Assembly: GCA_003563375.1 (NCBI GenBank)
Contig: PWSB01000101.1
Span: 1 to 15,982 of the forward strand
Direction of reading: 5' to 3'
DNA: 15,982 nt
From: Actinomycetota bacterium
GTDB taxonomy: Bacteria; Actinomycetota; Humimicrobiia; Humimicrobiales; Humimicrobiaceae
Position numbers and translations under genes: made by a program. Every line of letters starts with the position of its first letter. The first letter of the stretch is position 1. Shown one piece after another: positions 6,737-14,168 of this stretch. Under the pieces are notes generated by a model. It worked only from the letters and a program-made list of their open reading frames with translations, was not told the DNA's origin and did not search any database.

Positions 6737-8431
6737 TTATCCCTGATGTCTGGCCAGGAATCCCGTTATATCTTCTAAAGAAAGTTCTTCTTTGCCCCCA
6801 TCTCTGGTCTCTGCTTCGATCAAGCCGCGGGCTAAAAAATTTTTACCGAGTATAAACCGGATGGGGATGCCGATCAGTTCTGCATCTTTAAATTTTACAC
6901 CGGCCCTTAGATCACGGTCATCATATAGTACCTCTATGCCCATGTCCAAAAGCTTTTGGTAAACCTTGTCCGCTTCGGTTAAGAGCCTGTCATCTCCCAT
7001 ATTAGTCACTATTATGGCCACCTTGAAAGGCGCTAGGGCCTCCGGCCAGGTTATACCCCCTCGGTCACTGAGCTGTTCTATGGCTGCAGACATGATCCTG
7101 CTTATCCCGATGCCGTAGCATCCCATGGTAAAGGGTTTTAGCCTGCCGTCCTCATCCAGGAACTTAGCATCAAGTTTTTCGCTGTATTTTTTACCCAGCT
7201 TAAAGATGTGACCTATCTCTATGCCTTTTCTAAAAGCTAATGCAGATCCGCATCCCCGGCACAGGTCTCCTTTTTTAGGGCTGGTAAAACTACCCCAGCG
7301 GCCTGGATTGAAATCCCTGCAATGATTTGCATTGATATAATGGAAATCCTTCTGGTTTGCGCCTACTACCAGATTCTTCTTATTTTCAATTGAATGATCA
7401 GAAAAGAAAGCTATATCCACGGGAGCTGCAATTGGCCCAAAATATCCAAGATTGAGTTTATCTGCCAGGCCCCGGTCCTCTATGAGGGATAAAGAAGTAC
7501 CAGCTTCTTTGGACGCTCTTTCAAGGTCAAGTTCGCGGTCTCCGCTTAACATGAAAGCGTAGATCTTTTTATCTTCTCCTTGCAGCACCATGGTTTTGAC
7601 TATTTTTTCCAATGGTGTATTTAGATATTCTGCCACATCTTCGATAGTCTTTGCACCCGGAGTATGTACCTTTTTCAAATCCAGGGTTTTTTCTGGTTCC
7701 AGCCCCTGAAAAGGCTTGAAAAGAGCATTTTCCTGCTTGGCCAGGTAATTGCACTTGCCGCACTGGACTATGACCTCTTCACCATCCTGGGCCAGTACGA
7801 TAAATTCATGGGAAACGCTTCCCCCTATCAATCCTGTCTCAGCCTCCACCACCAGGTATTCAAGCCCCAGTCTTTCAGTGATCCTTTTATAAGTTTGATG
7901 CATTTTTTGATAAACGGTATCAAGCTCTTTTTCGTCCCTGCAGAAACTGTATGCATCCTTCATAATAAACTCTCTTGCCCTAAGTATCCCATACCTAGGC
8001 CTTATCTCATCCCTGAATTTTACCTGTATCTGGTACAGGTTGACCGGAAGGTCCTTATATGATTTTAAATCAAGATAAGCAAGATGGGTTACCAGTTCTT
8101 CATGGGTGGGCCCCAGGCAGAAATCCCTCTGGTTCCTGTCTTTTAGCCTGAACATCTCGGGGCCGTACTGGTCCCACCTGCCAGACCTCTTCCATAACTC
8201 TGAAGGCTGGACCACTGAAAGCACCAGTTCCAGTGCTCCGGCTTTGTCCATTTCTTCCCTGACTATGGCTTCTATTTTTTTTAAAACCCTTAGGCCAAGA
8301 GGAAGATAAACATATATCCCTGCAGCTACTTTTCTTGTAAGGCCCGCCCTAAGGCTTAGGGCATGGCTTTTTATCTCTGAGCTGCTTGGCGCTTCTTTTA
8401 AAGTAGGAAGATAATATTTTGAAAATCTCAT
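6737..8431 (-). CDS. proS: Prolyl-tRNA synthetase, bacterial type with editing (INS) domain
   Basis: Class II synthetase charging tRNA-Pro in the cytoplasm. The 564 residues match the bacterial form. The catalytic core shows motif 2 FRDEIRPRYG (139-148) continuing to FIMKDAYSF, and motif 3 GCYGIGISRIM (437-447). The insertion or editing domain lies between them at about 245-375. It is flanked by paired cysteines CGKC (224-227) and CRGC (391-394), which look like a zinc-ribbon site present in a subset of bacterial ProRS. The C-terminal anticodon-binding domain spans about 465-564, with DDRDLRAGVKFKDAEL. AUG at 8431, 3 nt after the ispG UGA; GGGTGAG overlapping the ispG stop can serve as ribosome binding site. 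ispG-proS adjacency is common in Gram-positive-like genomes. Confidence 0.97.
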   Translation of the reverse strand: MRFSKYYLPTLKEAPSSSEIKSHALSLRAGLTRKVAAGIYVYLPLGLRVLKKIEAIVREEMDKAGALELVLSVVQPSELWKRSGRWDQYGPEMFRLKDRNQRDFCLGPTHEELVTHLAYLDLKSYKDLPVNLYQIQVKFRDEIRPRYGILRAREFIMKDAYSFCRDEKELDTVYQKMHQTYKRITERLGLEYLVVEAETGLIGGSVSHEFIVLAQDGEEVIVQCGKCNYLAKQENALFKPFQGLEPEKTLDLKKVHTPGAKTIEDVAEYLNTPLEKIVKTMVLQGEDKKIYAFMLSGDRELDLERASKEAGTSLSLIEDRGLADKLNLGYFGPIAAPVDIAFFSDHSIENKKNLVVGANQKDFHYINANHCRDFNPGRWGSFTSPKKGDLCRGCGSALAFRKGIEIGHIFKLGKKYSEKLDAKFLDEDGRLKPFTMGCYGIGISRIMSAAIEQLSDRGGITWPEALAPFKVAIIVTNMGDDRLLTEADKVYQKLLDMGIEVLYDDRDLRAGVKFKDAELIGIPIRFILGKNFLARGLIEAETRDGGKEELSLEDITGFLARHQG

Positions 8432-8434
8432 AAC

Positions 8435-9511
8435 TCACCCGTCTAATAAAATTTGTAATTGGTCTTTAAACTCATCTAAGGCCGAATCGATCTCCACCCT
8501 TTTGATTACCTTTCCTTTCAGGAAAATAGCTGCCTTCCTGTTTCCCATAGCTATGCCCAGGTCTGAATCCCTGGCTTCTCCGGGACCGTTTACTATGCAT
8601 CCCATAACCGCAATCTTTAAAGGTTTTTTTATTTCTTTGGTTATATTATAGACCTCGACCGCCAGGCTTTTCAGATCGGTCCTGGTCCTCCCGCATGTTG
8701 GACAGGAGACTATATCCACTCCGTATTTTCTCAGGCCAAGGTTGTTCAGTATCAGATAGCCGGCCTTTACCTCTTCCAGTGAAGAGTCTGTGAGTGAGAC
8801 CCTTATGGTGTCTCCAATACCTTCAGAAAGAAGTATGCCAAGGCCCAGTGAAGATTTTATGCTTCCCGGCAAAAGGGGGCCTGCCTCCGTGACCCCAAGA
8901 TGCAGCGGGTATTCAGTCTTTTCGGATATTTTCTGGTAAATATTTATGGTATCGATTACCGAGGAGGCTTTCGCTGAGATCTTGAAATTGAAGAAATCAT
9001 GTTTTTCAAGCAGCTCTACGCTCTCCAAAGTGCTTTCGACCATTGCGTTGACTATATTCCCATTATTTTTTTCAAGTACATCTTTTTTGATAGAACCGGA
9101 ATTTACCCCAATCCTTATTGCTGCATGTCTGGTTTTGGCTTTTTCGATGACCTTTGACAGGTCTTCCCTTCTTCCGATATTTCCTGGATTGATCCTCACG
9201 CAATCTACGCCGATATCCAAACAATCGATAGCCAGCCGGTGATCAAACTGGATATCAGCAACCAGCGGCACAGTAAACACTTTTTCCAATATAAGAGACT
9301 TAAGGCTTGCCACTGACTCCTGGTCAGGGACAGCTACCCTTATAATCTCACAACCGCAGTTGATAAGGGATTTGATCTCCCTTAACATGGATTCCCTTTC
9401 CTTGAGCCTGGATTTGGTCATCGACTGCACGGTTATGGGACTGTATCCCCCAACAAAGACATCCCCTACCCTTATTTTTTTAGTCAGCCTTCTTGTTATC
9501 TTCATGGTCAC
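8435..9511 (-). CDS. ispG: 4-hydroxy-3-methylbut-2-en-1-yl diphosphate synthase IspG (GcpE)
   Basis: IspG is the 4Fe-4S enzyme that reduces methylerythritol cyclodiphosphate to HMBPP, the penultimate MEP-pathway step. The 358-residue short bacterial form has the TIM-barrel part to about 255, with ADIQFDHRLA (85-94) and VRINPGNIG (105-113). The cluster domain has cysteines C270, C273 and C305 in SCPTCGRT and MGCIVNGPGEA, with E312 as the expected fourth ligand. The start is GUG at 9511, overlapping the rseP stop (GTGA), or AUG at 9505; either fits and neither has a clear Shine-Dalgarno sequence, so translation is probably coupled to rseP. The dxr gene of the same pathway, often nearby, is not in this window. 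Confidence 0.97.
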   Translation of the reverse strand: MTMKITRRLTKKIRVGDVFVGGYSPITVQSMTKSRLKERESMLREIKSLINCGCEIIRVAVPDQESVASLKSLILEKVFTVPLVADIQFDHRLAIDCLDIGVDCVRINPGNIGRREDLSKVIEKAKTRHAAIRIGVNSGSIKKDVLEKNNGNIVNAMVESTLESVELLEKHDFFNFKISAKASSVIDTINIYQKISEKTEYPLHLGVTEAGPLLPGSIKSSLGLGILLSEGIGDTIRVSLTDSSLEEVKAGYLILNNLGLRKYGVDIVSCPTCGRTRTDLKSLAVEVYNITKEIKKPLKIAVMGCIVNGPGEARDSDLGIAMGNRKAAIFLKGKVIKRVEIDSALDEFKDQLQILLDG

Positions 9512-10569
9512 ATGCTGTGCAGGGCAAACGGGCTTATTATATCGAACACAAACCCTATGATAAGTAGTGAGACCAAAAGCATTATGCCTACTGTGTTTAC
9601 GATCTCTATTGCTTTTTTGGGCAGGGGTTTTTTTCTAATGCCCTCTACGGCAAGGACCACCAGATGGCCTCCATCCAGAGGAAGTATAGGTAAAAGGTTT
9701 CCAAACACTAAAAGCAGAGAGACCAGAGCCACAAAAAGTATAAAGTTCTGAAAACCCATAGCCGCGGACTGCTGGAATATATTTATCACGCCGACTGGAG
9801 AAACAGGCCTTGCTTCGTCGAAAGTTAGCTGCCCGCTGAAAAGCATGCCGAAAAGAATCACATATGTCCTGCCGATATCCCAGGTCATGGCCACGCTCTC
9901 GGTAGCTATCTGGCCTATGGAAAGGTATTCCTTGGTTAATTCGGGACCAATCCCAAGATATTTTGTCCCATCTCTTTCCTGGAGCCTGGCCTCGACAGTC
10001 ATCTCCTGGCCGTCTCTGATAATCTTATATTCAGCGGTCTCGCCCTGGTGGTCTCTTGTGGCCTGAGCGAATTCCTCCCAGCTTCCTATGCTTTGGCTGT
10101 TTAAGGCCACCACCTTGTCTCCAACCTGAAAATCATACTGGTCTGCAGGCGAACCCGGTTCTACATAATCCACTGTGGTGGTAGGTACAAATATTCCCAG
10201 GCTAAGAAATATTGCGATCAGCAGGACAGTAAAAACAGCATTCATGCTAACTCCTCCTATGATCACTAAAAATTTCCTAAAGACCGGTTTCTTCTCATAT
10301 GATTTTTCCTGCAATTCCCTGGGCACCTTTGCCCCCCTGTCCATACCCAGTATCTTATTGTAGCCTCCTACCGGAATGGCGCTGAGGCCCCAGGTTGTCC
10401 CCCCCTTTGATTTAAACTTTAAAAGTTTTGGCCCAAGGCCTATAAAGAATTCTTCTACATGGATACCGTTGAGTTTAGCCATTATGAAATGGCCGAACTC
10501 ATGGACCAGTATTATAACTGAAAACCCAAGTATAGCTAATATATATTGTAATATTATTGTAAGACTCAT
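9508..10569 (-). CDS. rseP: RseP-like site-2 membrane metalloprotease (RIP protease)
   Basis: Intramembrane zinc protease of the M50 family. Relatives cleave anti-sigma factors or signal-peptide remnants within the membrane; the substrate here is unknown. The 353 residues contain HEFGH (23-27) in the first membrane helix, a hydrophobic helix at about 100-128, one PDZ domain at about 130-205 (VEPGSPADQYDFQVGDKV), and the second active-site motif LPLDGGH (296-302). A final membrane helix lies at about 325-345. The zinc ligands H23, H27 and D299 are all present. AUG at 10569, 7 nt after uppS. cdsA and dxr, which normally separate uppS and rseP, are missing. Confidence 0.95.
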   Translation of the reverse strand: MSLTIILQYILAILGFSVIILVHEFGHFIMAKLNGIHVEEFFIGLGPKLLKFKSKGGTTWGLSAIPVGGYNKILGMDRGAKVPRELQEKSYEKKPVFRKFLVIIGGVSMNAVFTVLLIAIFLSLGIFVPTTTVDYVEPGSPADQYDFQVGDKVVALNSQSIGSWEEFAQATRDHQGETAEYKIIRDGQEMTVEARLQERDGTKYLGIGPELTKEYLSIGQIATESVAMTWDIGRTYVILFGMLFSGQLTFDEARPVSPVGVINIFQQSAAMGFQNFILFVALVSLLLVFGNLLPILPLDGGHLVVLAVEGIRKKPLPKKAIEIVNTVGIMLLVSLLIIGFVFDIISPFALHSM

Positions 10570-10576
10570 GACTCCA

Positions 10577-11335
10577 TTATACCTTACCGAATCTACGGTT
10601 TCTTTTCTGATAAGCGTTTATGGCCTTCAGATAATGGCTTGTGTTAAAATCGGGCCAAAGTGTCTTTGTAAAATAGTATTCCGCATAAGCGCTCTGCCAC
10701 AGCATGAAATTGCTTATCCTGTATTCTCCGCTGGTCCTTATTATAAGGTCGGGGTCCGGGGTTTTTCCGGTGTACAGATACCCTGAGAAGGTGTCCTCAT
10801 CCAGCTTTTCAATTTCAATCTTATTTTTTTTGGCATCTTCATACATGTTCTTGATAGCTTTTATTATCTCCTGCCTTGAGCCGTAATTGAAAGCAATGTT
10901 AAATACAAGTTTGCTGTTACCGCTGGTCAGACTCTCAGCATTTCTGAAACTATCCCTTAATTTTTGGGGAGACTTTTTTCTATCTCCGATTATTTTTATC
11001 CTTACCCCGTTTTTATTTAAAGAATCAAGTTCTTCATTAAGGCAATCGACAAAAAGACCCATAAGAAAATCCACTTCTTTTTTAGGCCGCTCCCAGTTTT
11101 CACTGGAAAAAGCAAAAACAGTAAGATATTTGACCCCAATTTTTATAGAGGTTGCTATTGCCTGCCTTAAAGACTGGACACCGGCTTTATGGCCCAGGAT
11201 CCTGGGGAGCTTTCTCCTGGAAGCCCACCTGCCGTTGCCATCCATTATTATGCCTACATGTTTAGGGATGTTTCCTTTTTTTAAATCATCTATCCTAGGT
11301 GTTGTTATCGAGGAAAGAAAGGAAGAAATATTCAA
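10577..11335 (-). CDS. uppS: Undecaprenyl diphosphate synthase (cis-prenyltransferase)
   Basis: Adds isopentenyl units in cis to farnesyl diphosphate to make the C55 lipid carrier for peptidoglycan. The 252 residues are the usual size. Conserved blocks are HVGIIMDGNGRW (26-37, catalytic D32), FAFSSENWERP (74-84), FNYGSRQEI (149-157), LIIRTSGEYRISNFMLWQ (197-214) and the ending AEYYFTKTLWPDF (218-230). The start is UUG at 11335. The frr stop codon TAG lies in the same frame four codons upstream, and no AUG or GUG precedes the conserved region. AGGTAGG upstream could act as ribosome binding site. In place of cdsA, rseP follows directly. Confidence 0.96.
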   Translation of the reverse strand: MNISSFLSSITTPRIDDLKKGNIPKHVGIIMDGNGRWASRRKLPRILGHKAGVQSLRQAIATSIKIGVKYLTVFAFSSENWERPKKEVDFLMGLFVDCLNEELDSLNKNGVRIKIIGDRKKSPQKLRDSFRNAESLTSGNSKLVFNIAFNYGSRQEIIKAIKNMYEDAKKNKIEIEKLDEDTFSGYLYTGKTPDPDLIIRTSGEYRISNFMLWQSAYAEYYFTKTLWPDFNTSHYLKAINAYQKRNRRFGKV

Positions 11336-11344
11336 TACGCCTAC

Positions 11345-11905
11345 CTACACTTCCATTATTTCCTTTTCTTTATAAGATACGGCATCATTGATTTTCTCGG
11401 TAAACTCATCGGTCAGTTCCTGGGCTTCCTTCTGCATGTTTATAAGGTCATCCTCTGTTATCTCCCCAGCACTTTCCTTGTTTTTCAGCTCTTCTATCAA
11501 ATCACGCCTAATATTCCTAATAGATATTCTTCCTTCTTCGGCAATTTTCTTTATCCGTTTTACAAGCTCTCTCCTTCTTTCCTCATTTAAGGGAGGAATG
11601 TTTAAACTGATGATCTTGCCGTCATTGCTGGGATTGATACCTATATCCGACGCTTGTATCTGTTTTTCGATTTCTTTTAAAAATTTTGGCTCATAGGGTG
11701 AGATAAGTATGACCCTGGCCTCAGGTATACTTATATTTGCAATATGCTTTAAAGGAGTCCTGGAACCATAATAGTCAATGGATATGTCGTCAAGAAGTGC
11801 AGCTGAGGCCCTGCCTGTCCTTATTGTGTTGAACTCGTGCTGTGTCTTCTCCAGTGCCTGTTCCATCCTTTTTTCTGCATCTCTAAAAATTTTATCTTTC
11901 ATCAT
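11345..11905 (-). CDS. frr: Ribosome recycling factor
   Basis: RRF splits post-termination ribosomes together with EF-G. The 186 residues form the usual tRNA-mimicking three-helix bundle with an inserted beta domain. Diagnostic sequence: FNTIRTGRASAALLD (25-39), YYGSRTPL (45-52), IGINPSNDGKII (88-99), PPLNEERRRELVK (104-116) and IRNIRRDL (129-136). The first AUG of the AUG-AUG pair at 11905 directly follows the pyrH UAA with no spacer. AAAGGG at the end of pyrH is the likely Shine-Dalgarno. The frr UAG lies 9 nt before the uppS start. Confidence 0.98.
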   Translation of the reverse strand: MMKDKIFRDAEKRMEQALEKTQHEFNTIRTGRASAALLDDISIDYYGSRTPLKHIANISIPEARVILISPYEPKFLKEIEKQIQASDIGINPSNDGKIISLNIPPLNEERRRELVKRIKKIAEEGRISIRNIRRDLIEELKNKESAGEITEDDLINMQKEAQELTDEFTEKINDAVSYKEKEIMEV

Positions 11906-12625
11906 TTACCCTTTCATAACAATAGTGCCAATTTTTTTACCCAATATAACACCTTTTATGTTCCCCGGCTTATTTATGTCAAAGACAACAATAGGAAGGT
12001 TGTTTTCCATGCAGAGGGAGGTTGCGGTCGAATCCATGACCCTGAGATTATTTTTCAATACATCAAAATAAGAAAGCTGGCTGTATTTTTTAGCATCCTG
12101 GTAAAGATTGGGGTCTTTATCATAGACTCCATCCACTTTAGTCGCTTTAAAGATTATTTCTGCGTCTATTTCAAGTGCCCTCAAGGCAGCAGCGGTATCA
12201 GTTGTAAAATAGGGATTTCCGGTTCCCCCTGCAAATATTACCACTCTTTTCTTTTCCAGGTGCCTTACCGCTCTTCTTCTGATAAAAGGTTCAGCTACCT
12301 CCTGCATAGAAATAGAAGTCTGCACCCTGGTCCAAACCCCCTTTTGCTCCAATGCATTTTGCAGCCCCAAGGCATTCATTATTGTAGCCAGCATGCCCAT
12401 GTAATCAGCTGTTGTCCTATCCATACCGTTGGCGCTGGCTGAGACCCCCCTCCAGAAGTTACCTCCTCCTATTACAATAGCTATCTCCACCCCCATCTGG
12501 ATTACTTCCTTTATCTGGTCTGCGATCCTGTCCATCACCTTGGGGTCTATACCATAATCTACCTCTCCTATTAAAGCTTCTCCGCTTATTTTTAAAAGTA
12601 CTCTATTATATTTTGGTCTAGGCAT
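11906..12625 (-). CDS. pyrH: Uridylate (UMP) kinase
   Basis: Bacterial hexameric UMP kinase of the amino-acid-kinase fold, making UDP from UMP and ATP for pyrimidine nucleotide supply. The 239 residues show LLKISGEAL (10-18), IGGGNFWRG (52-60), DRTTADYMGMLATIMNA (69-85), FAGGTGNPYFTTDTAAALRA (131-150) and FKATKVDGVYDKDP (159-172), all diagnostic. AUG at 12625, 6 nt after the tsf stop, with GGTGAGGATC upstream as a poor or distant ribosome binding site, so coupling to tsf is likely. The rpsB-tsf-pyrH-frr order is widely conserved. Confidence 0.98.
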   Translation of the reverse strand: MPRPKYNRVLLKISGEALIGEVDYGIDPKVMDRIADQIKEVIQMGVEIAIVIGGGNFWRGVSASANGMDRTTADYMGMLATIMNALGLQNALEQKGVWTRVQTSISMQEVAEPFIRRRAVRHLEKKRVVIFAGGTGNPYFTTDTAAALRALEIDAEIIFKATKVDGVYDKDPNLYQDAKKYSQLSYFDVLKNNLRVMDSTATSLCMENNLPIVVFDINKPGNIKGVILGKKIGTIVMKG

Positions 12626-12631
12626 CTATTT

Positions 12632-13231
12632 TTATTGATCCTCACCAAGCACAAAGCGGGCAAACCTTCTAATCTTTATGTTTTCCCCAATCTTGGCTAT
12701 GGTATGGTTTACCAATTCACCTACTGTAATATCATTATCCTTTACAAAAAGCTGCTGGTACAGGCAGTATTCCTCATAAAACTTCTTTAACCTTCCTTCA
12801 GCAATCTTCTCGGCTATATTTTCAGGCTTTCCTTCATTTAAAGCCTGTTTTATATATATTTCTCTTTCTTTGCCCAGTATTTCTTCTGGGACATCCCTTT
12901 TGTCAACATAAACAGGTGCAGAAGCAGCTATATGAAGGGCTATGTCGTGGACAAAGGACTTAAAAAGCTCGTTTTTTGCTACAAAATCCGTTTCGCAGTT
13001 TGCCTCTACCAAGACACCGACTTTGGAACCTAGATGTATATAGCTGTCTATTATCCCCTCTTTGGTAGCCCTTGCAGCCTTCTTAGATGCTTTTGCCAGC
13101 CCTTTTTCCCTAAGAAGCTGTTCAGCCTTTTTTTGGTCTCCTTTGCTTTCTATCAGAGCCTGTTTGCAATCCATCATGCCGACTCCGGATTTTTCTCTAA
13201 GCTGTTTTACTTGCTCTGCTTTTATCTCCAT
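12632..13231 (-). CDS. tsf: Elongation factor Ts, short form
   Basis: EF-Ts is the nucleotide exchange factor for EF-Tu. The N-terminal UBA-like domain (about 1-55, VKQLREKSGVGMMDCKQAL) and the EF-Tu-contacting TDFVAKN (81-87) are intact, and the C-terminal signature IGENIKIRRFARF is at 181-193. The product is 199 residues, well below the E. coli type (about 283). This corresponds to the short form, known for example from Thermus, which lacks most of the second half-core or coiled-coil region. It is not truncated, because the C-terminal signature is present. AUG at 13231, 15 nt after rpsB; AAGGGAG lies 10 nt upstream. Confidence 0.97.
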   Translation of the reverse strand: MEIKAEQVKQLREKSGVGMMDCKQALIESKGDQKKAEQLLREKGLAKASKKAARATKEGIIDSYIHLGSKVGVLVEANCETDFVAKNELFKSFVHDIALHIAASAPVYVDKRDVPEEILGKEREIYIKQALNEGKPENIAEKIAEGRLKKFYEEYCLYQQLFVKDNDITVGELVNHTIAKIGENIKIRRFARFVLGEDQ

Positions 13232-13246
13232 TTTTATTTTACTCCC

Positions 13247-14038
13247 TTACTGTTGTACCCGTTGATTATCTTGGGGCCCCTGCTCAGATACCTTGGCAGC
13301 TTCCTCTTTCTTTGTATCTTCGGCCTCTTCTTCTGGGCTCTTTTCAATTTTTATTTTTTCCTGGCTTCCCTTCTTTACTGCATCTGCGATTATACTAGTG
13401 ATCAGGGCACAAGAACGTATGGCATCATCATTCCCAGGTATTACATAGTCTATGTCATCAGGATCACAATTTGTATCTGTGATGGCTATTATAGGAATGC
13501 CAAGCTTCTTTGCCTCATTTACACCGATAGCTTCTTTTGTGGGGTCTACAATATACAGAGCTTCGGGCAGCTTCTTCATGTCCCTTATGCCCCCTATATT
13601 ATATAATAGTTTTTCATATTCCTTTCTTATGCCCAAAACTTCTTTTTTGGGAAGCTTCTCAAAAACACCGTTTTCTTCCATTTCTTCGATTTCCAAAAGT
13701 CTTTTAGTCCTTTTGTTTATAGTCTCAAAATTAGTCAAGGTGCCTCCGAGCCAACGGTTTTTGACATAAGGCATGGCGCAATCCCTGGCATAGTTTTCAA
13801 TGGTATCCTGGGTCTGTTTTTTTGTGCCTACAAAAAGAACCTTTCCGCCATCAGCCGCCAGGTCTTTAACAAAATCATAGGCATCCACTATCAATTGCAT
13901 TGTCTGCTGCAAATCAATTATATATATACCGTTTTTAGCGGTATATATATATTTCTTCATTTTAGGGTTCCATTTGCGTGTCTGATGGCCGAAATGTACC
14001 CCCACTTCCAGAAGTTGTTTCATGGTTACGATACTCAA
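13247..14038 (-). CDS. rpsB: 30S ribosomal protein S2 (uS2)
   Basis: Small-subunit protein S2. The 263-residue product has MKQLLEVGVHFGHQ (6-19), followed by the RKWNPKM block, VLFVGTKKQ, RWLGGTLTNF, and the typical IPGNDDAIRS toward the end of the folded region. The last 35 or so residues are a low-complexity Glu/Lys/Gln-rich tail, common in Gram-positive-like S2 proteins. The start is UUG at 14038, 7 nt after a strong GAGGAGG; the internal AUG at codon 6 lacks such spacing. First gene of the nine-gene operon. Its leader can form a pseudoknot (14053-14112), suggesting autogenous control by S2, as is known for the E. coli rpsB-tsf operon by a different structure. Confidence 0.98.
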   Translation of the reverse strand: MSIVTMKQLLEVGVHFGHQTRKWNPKMKKYIYTAKNGIYIIDLQQTMQLIVDAYDFVKDLAADGGKVLFVGTKKQTQDTIENYARDCAMPYVKNRWLGGTLTNFETINKRTKRLLEIEEMEENGVFEKLPKKEVLGIRKEYEKLLYNIGGIRDMKKLPEALYIVDPTKEAIGVNEAKKLGIPIIAITDTNCDPDDIDYVIPGNDDAIRSCALITSIIADAVKKGSQEKIKIEKSPEEEAEDTKKEEAAKVSEQGPQDNQRVQQ

Positions 14039-14045
14039 AATAATT

Positions 14046-14052
14046 CCTCCTC
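14046..14052 (-). promoter_or_regulatory. Ribosome binding site of rpsB (UUG start)
   Basis: Minus-strand GAGGAGG lies 7 nt before the UUG at 14038. A second, similar GGAGGAAT copy occurs about 20 nt further upstream, inside loop 3 of the leader pseudoknot, with no start codon after it. Confidence 0.85.
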
Positions 14053-14112
14053 TTATGGTTATTCCTCCACCGCCTTAACTTTTTGGGTTACACCATAATA
14101 CTGCAGGCGGTG
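14053..14112 (-). ncRNA. Candidate pseudoknotted r-protein leader of rpsB
   Basis: On the minus strand stem 1 pairs CACCGCCT (14112-14105) with AGGCGGTG (14075-14068), 8 bp without mismatch. Stem 2 pairs TTATGGT (14098-14092) with ACCATAA (14059-14053), 7 bp without mismatch. The order is a-b-a'-b', an H-type pseudoknot. Loop 1 is 6 nt and loop 3 is 8 nt. The 16-nt connector between b and a' can form its own small hairpin (TAAC/GTTA, 7-nt loop). Stem 2 ends one base from the rpsB Shine-Dalgarno, so its formation should affect ribosome access. The pairing is seen in the sequence; folding and S2 binding are inferred. Confidence 0.6.
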
Positions 14113-14133
14113 TGTGTATTTATTCAGTCAACA

Positions 14134-14162
14134 AGTTTAACATAAAGTATTTCAATGAGCAA
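14134..14162 (-). promoter_or_regulatory. Predicted promoter of the rpsB-tsf-pyrH-frr-uppS-rseP-ispG-proS-recD2 operon
   Basis: Minus strand: -35 TTGCTC (14162-14157), 17-bp spacer and -10 TAAACT (14139-14134), with extended -10 TG at 14142-14141. The -35 is weak, but the 14 bp TTATGTTAAACTTG (14145-14132) matches the corresponding region of the nusA promoter at 13 of 14 positions. The predicted start is near 14127, giving a leader of about 89 nt. Confidence 0.65.
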
Positions 14163-14168
14163 ACAAAT

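Noticed and set aside
6728..6737. Palindrome AAAGGCCTTT before recD2
   Set aside because: Too short to be a terminator and best explained as the ribosome binding site region (AAAGG) of recD2.
7569..7763. 64-codon minus-strand frame inside proS
   Set aside because: Out-of-frame shadow of proS with no ribosome binding site or recognisable motif.
11837..12442. 201-codon plus-strand open frame, and similar long plus-strand frames at 13034-13606 and 14527-15012
   Set aside because: They lie antisense to pyrH, tsf/rpsB and the recombinase gene, have low-complexity Cys/Phe/Ser/Leu-rich translations and match no family; they are shadows of conserved genes.
14120..14130. GTTGACT on the minus strand as a -35 for rpsB
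   Set aside because: No -10-like hexamer lies 16-18 bp downstream, and a start there would cut into the leader pseudoknot.
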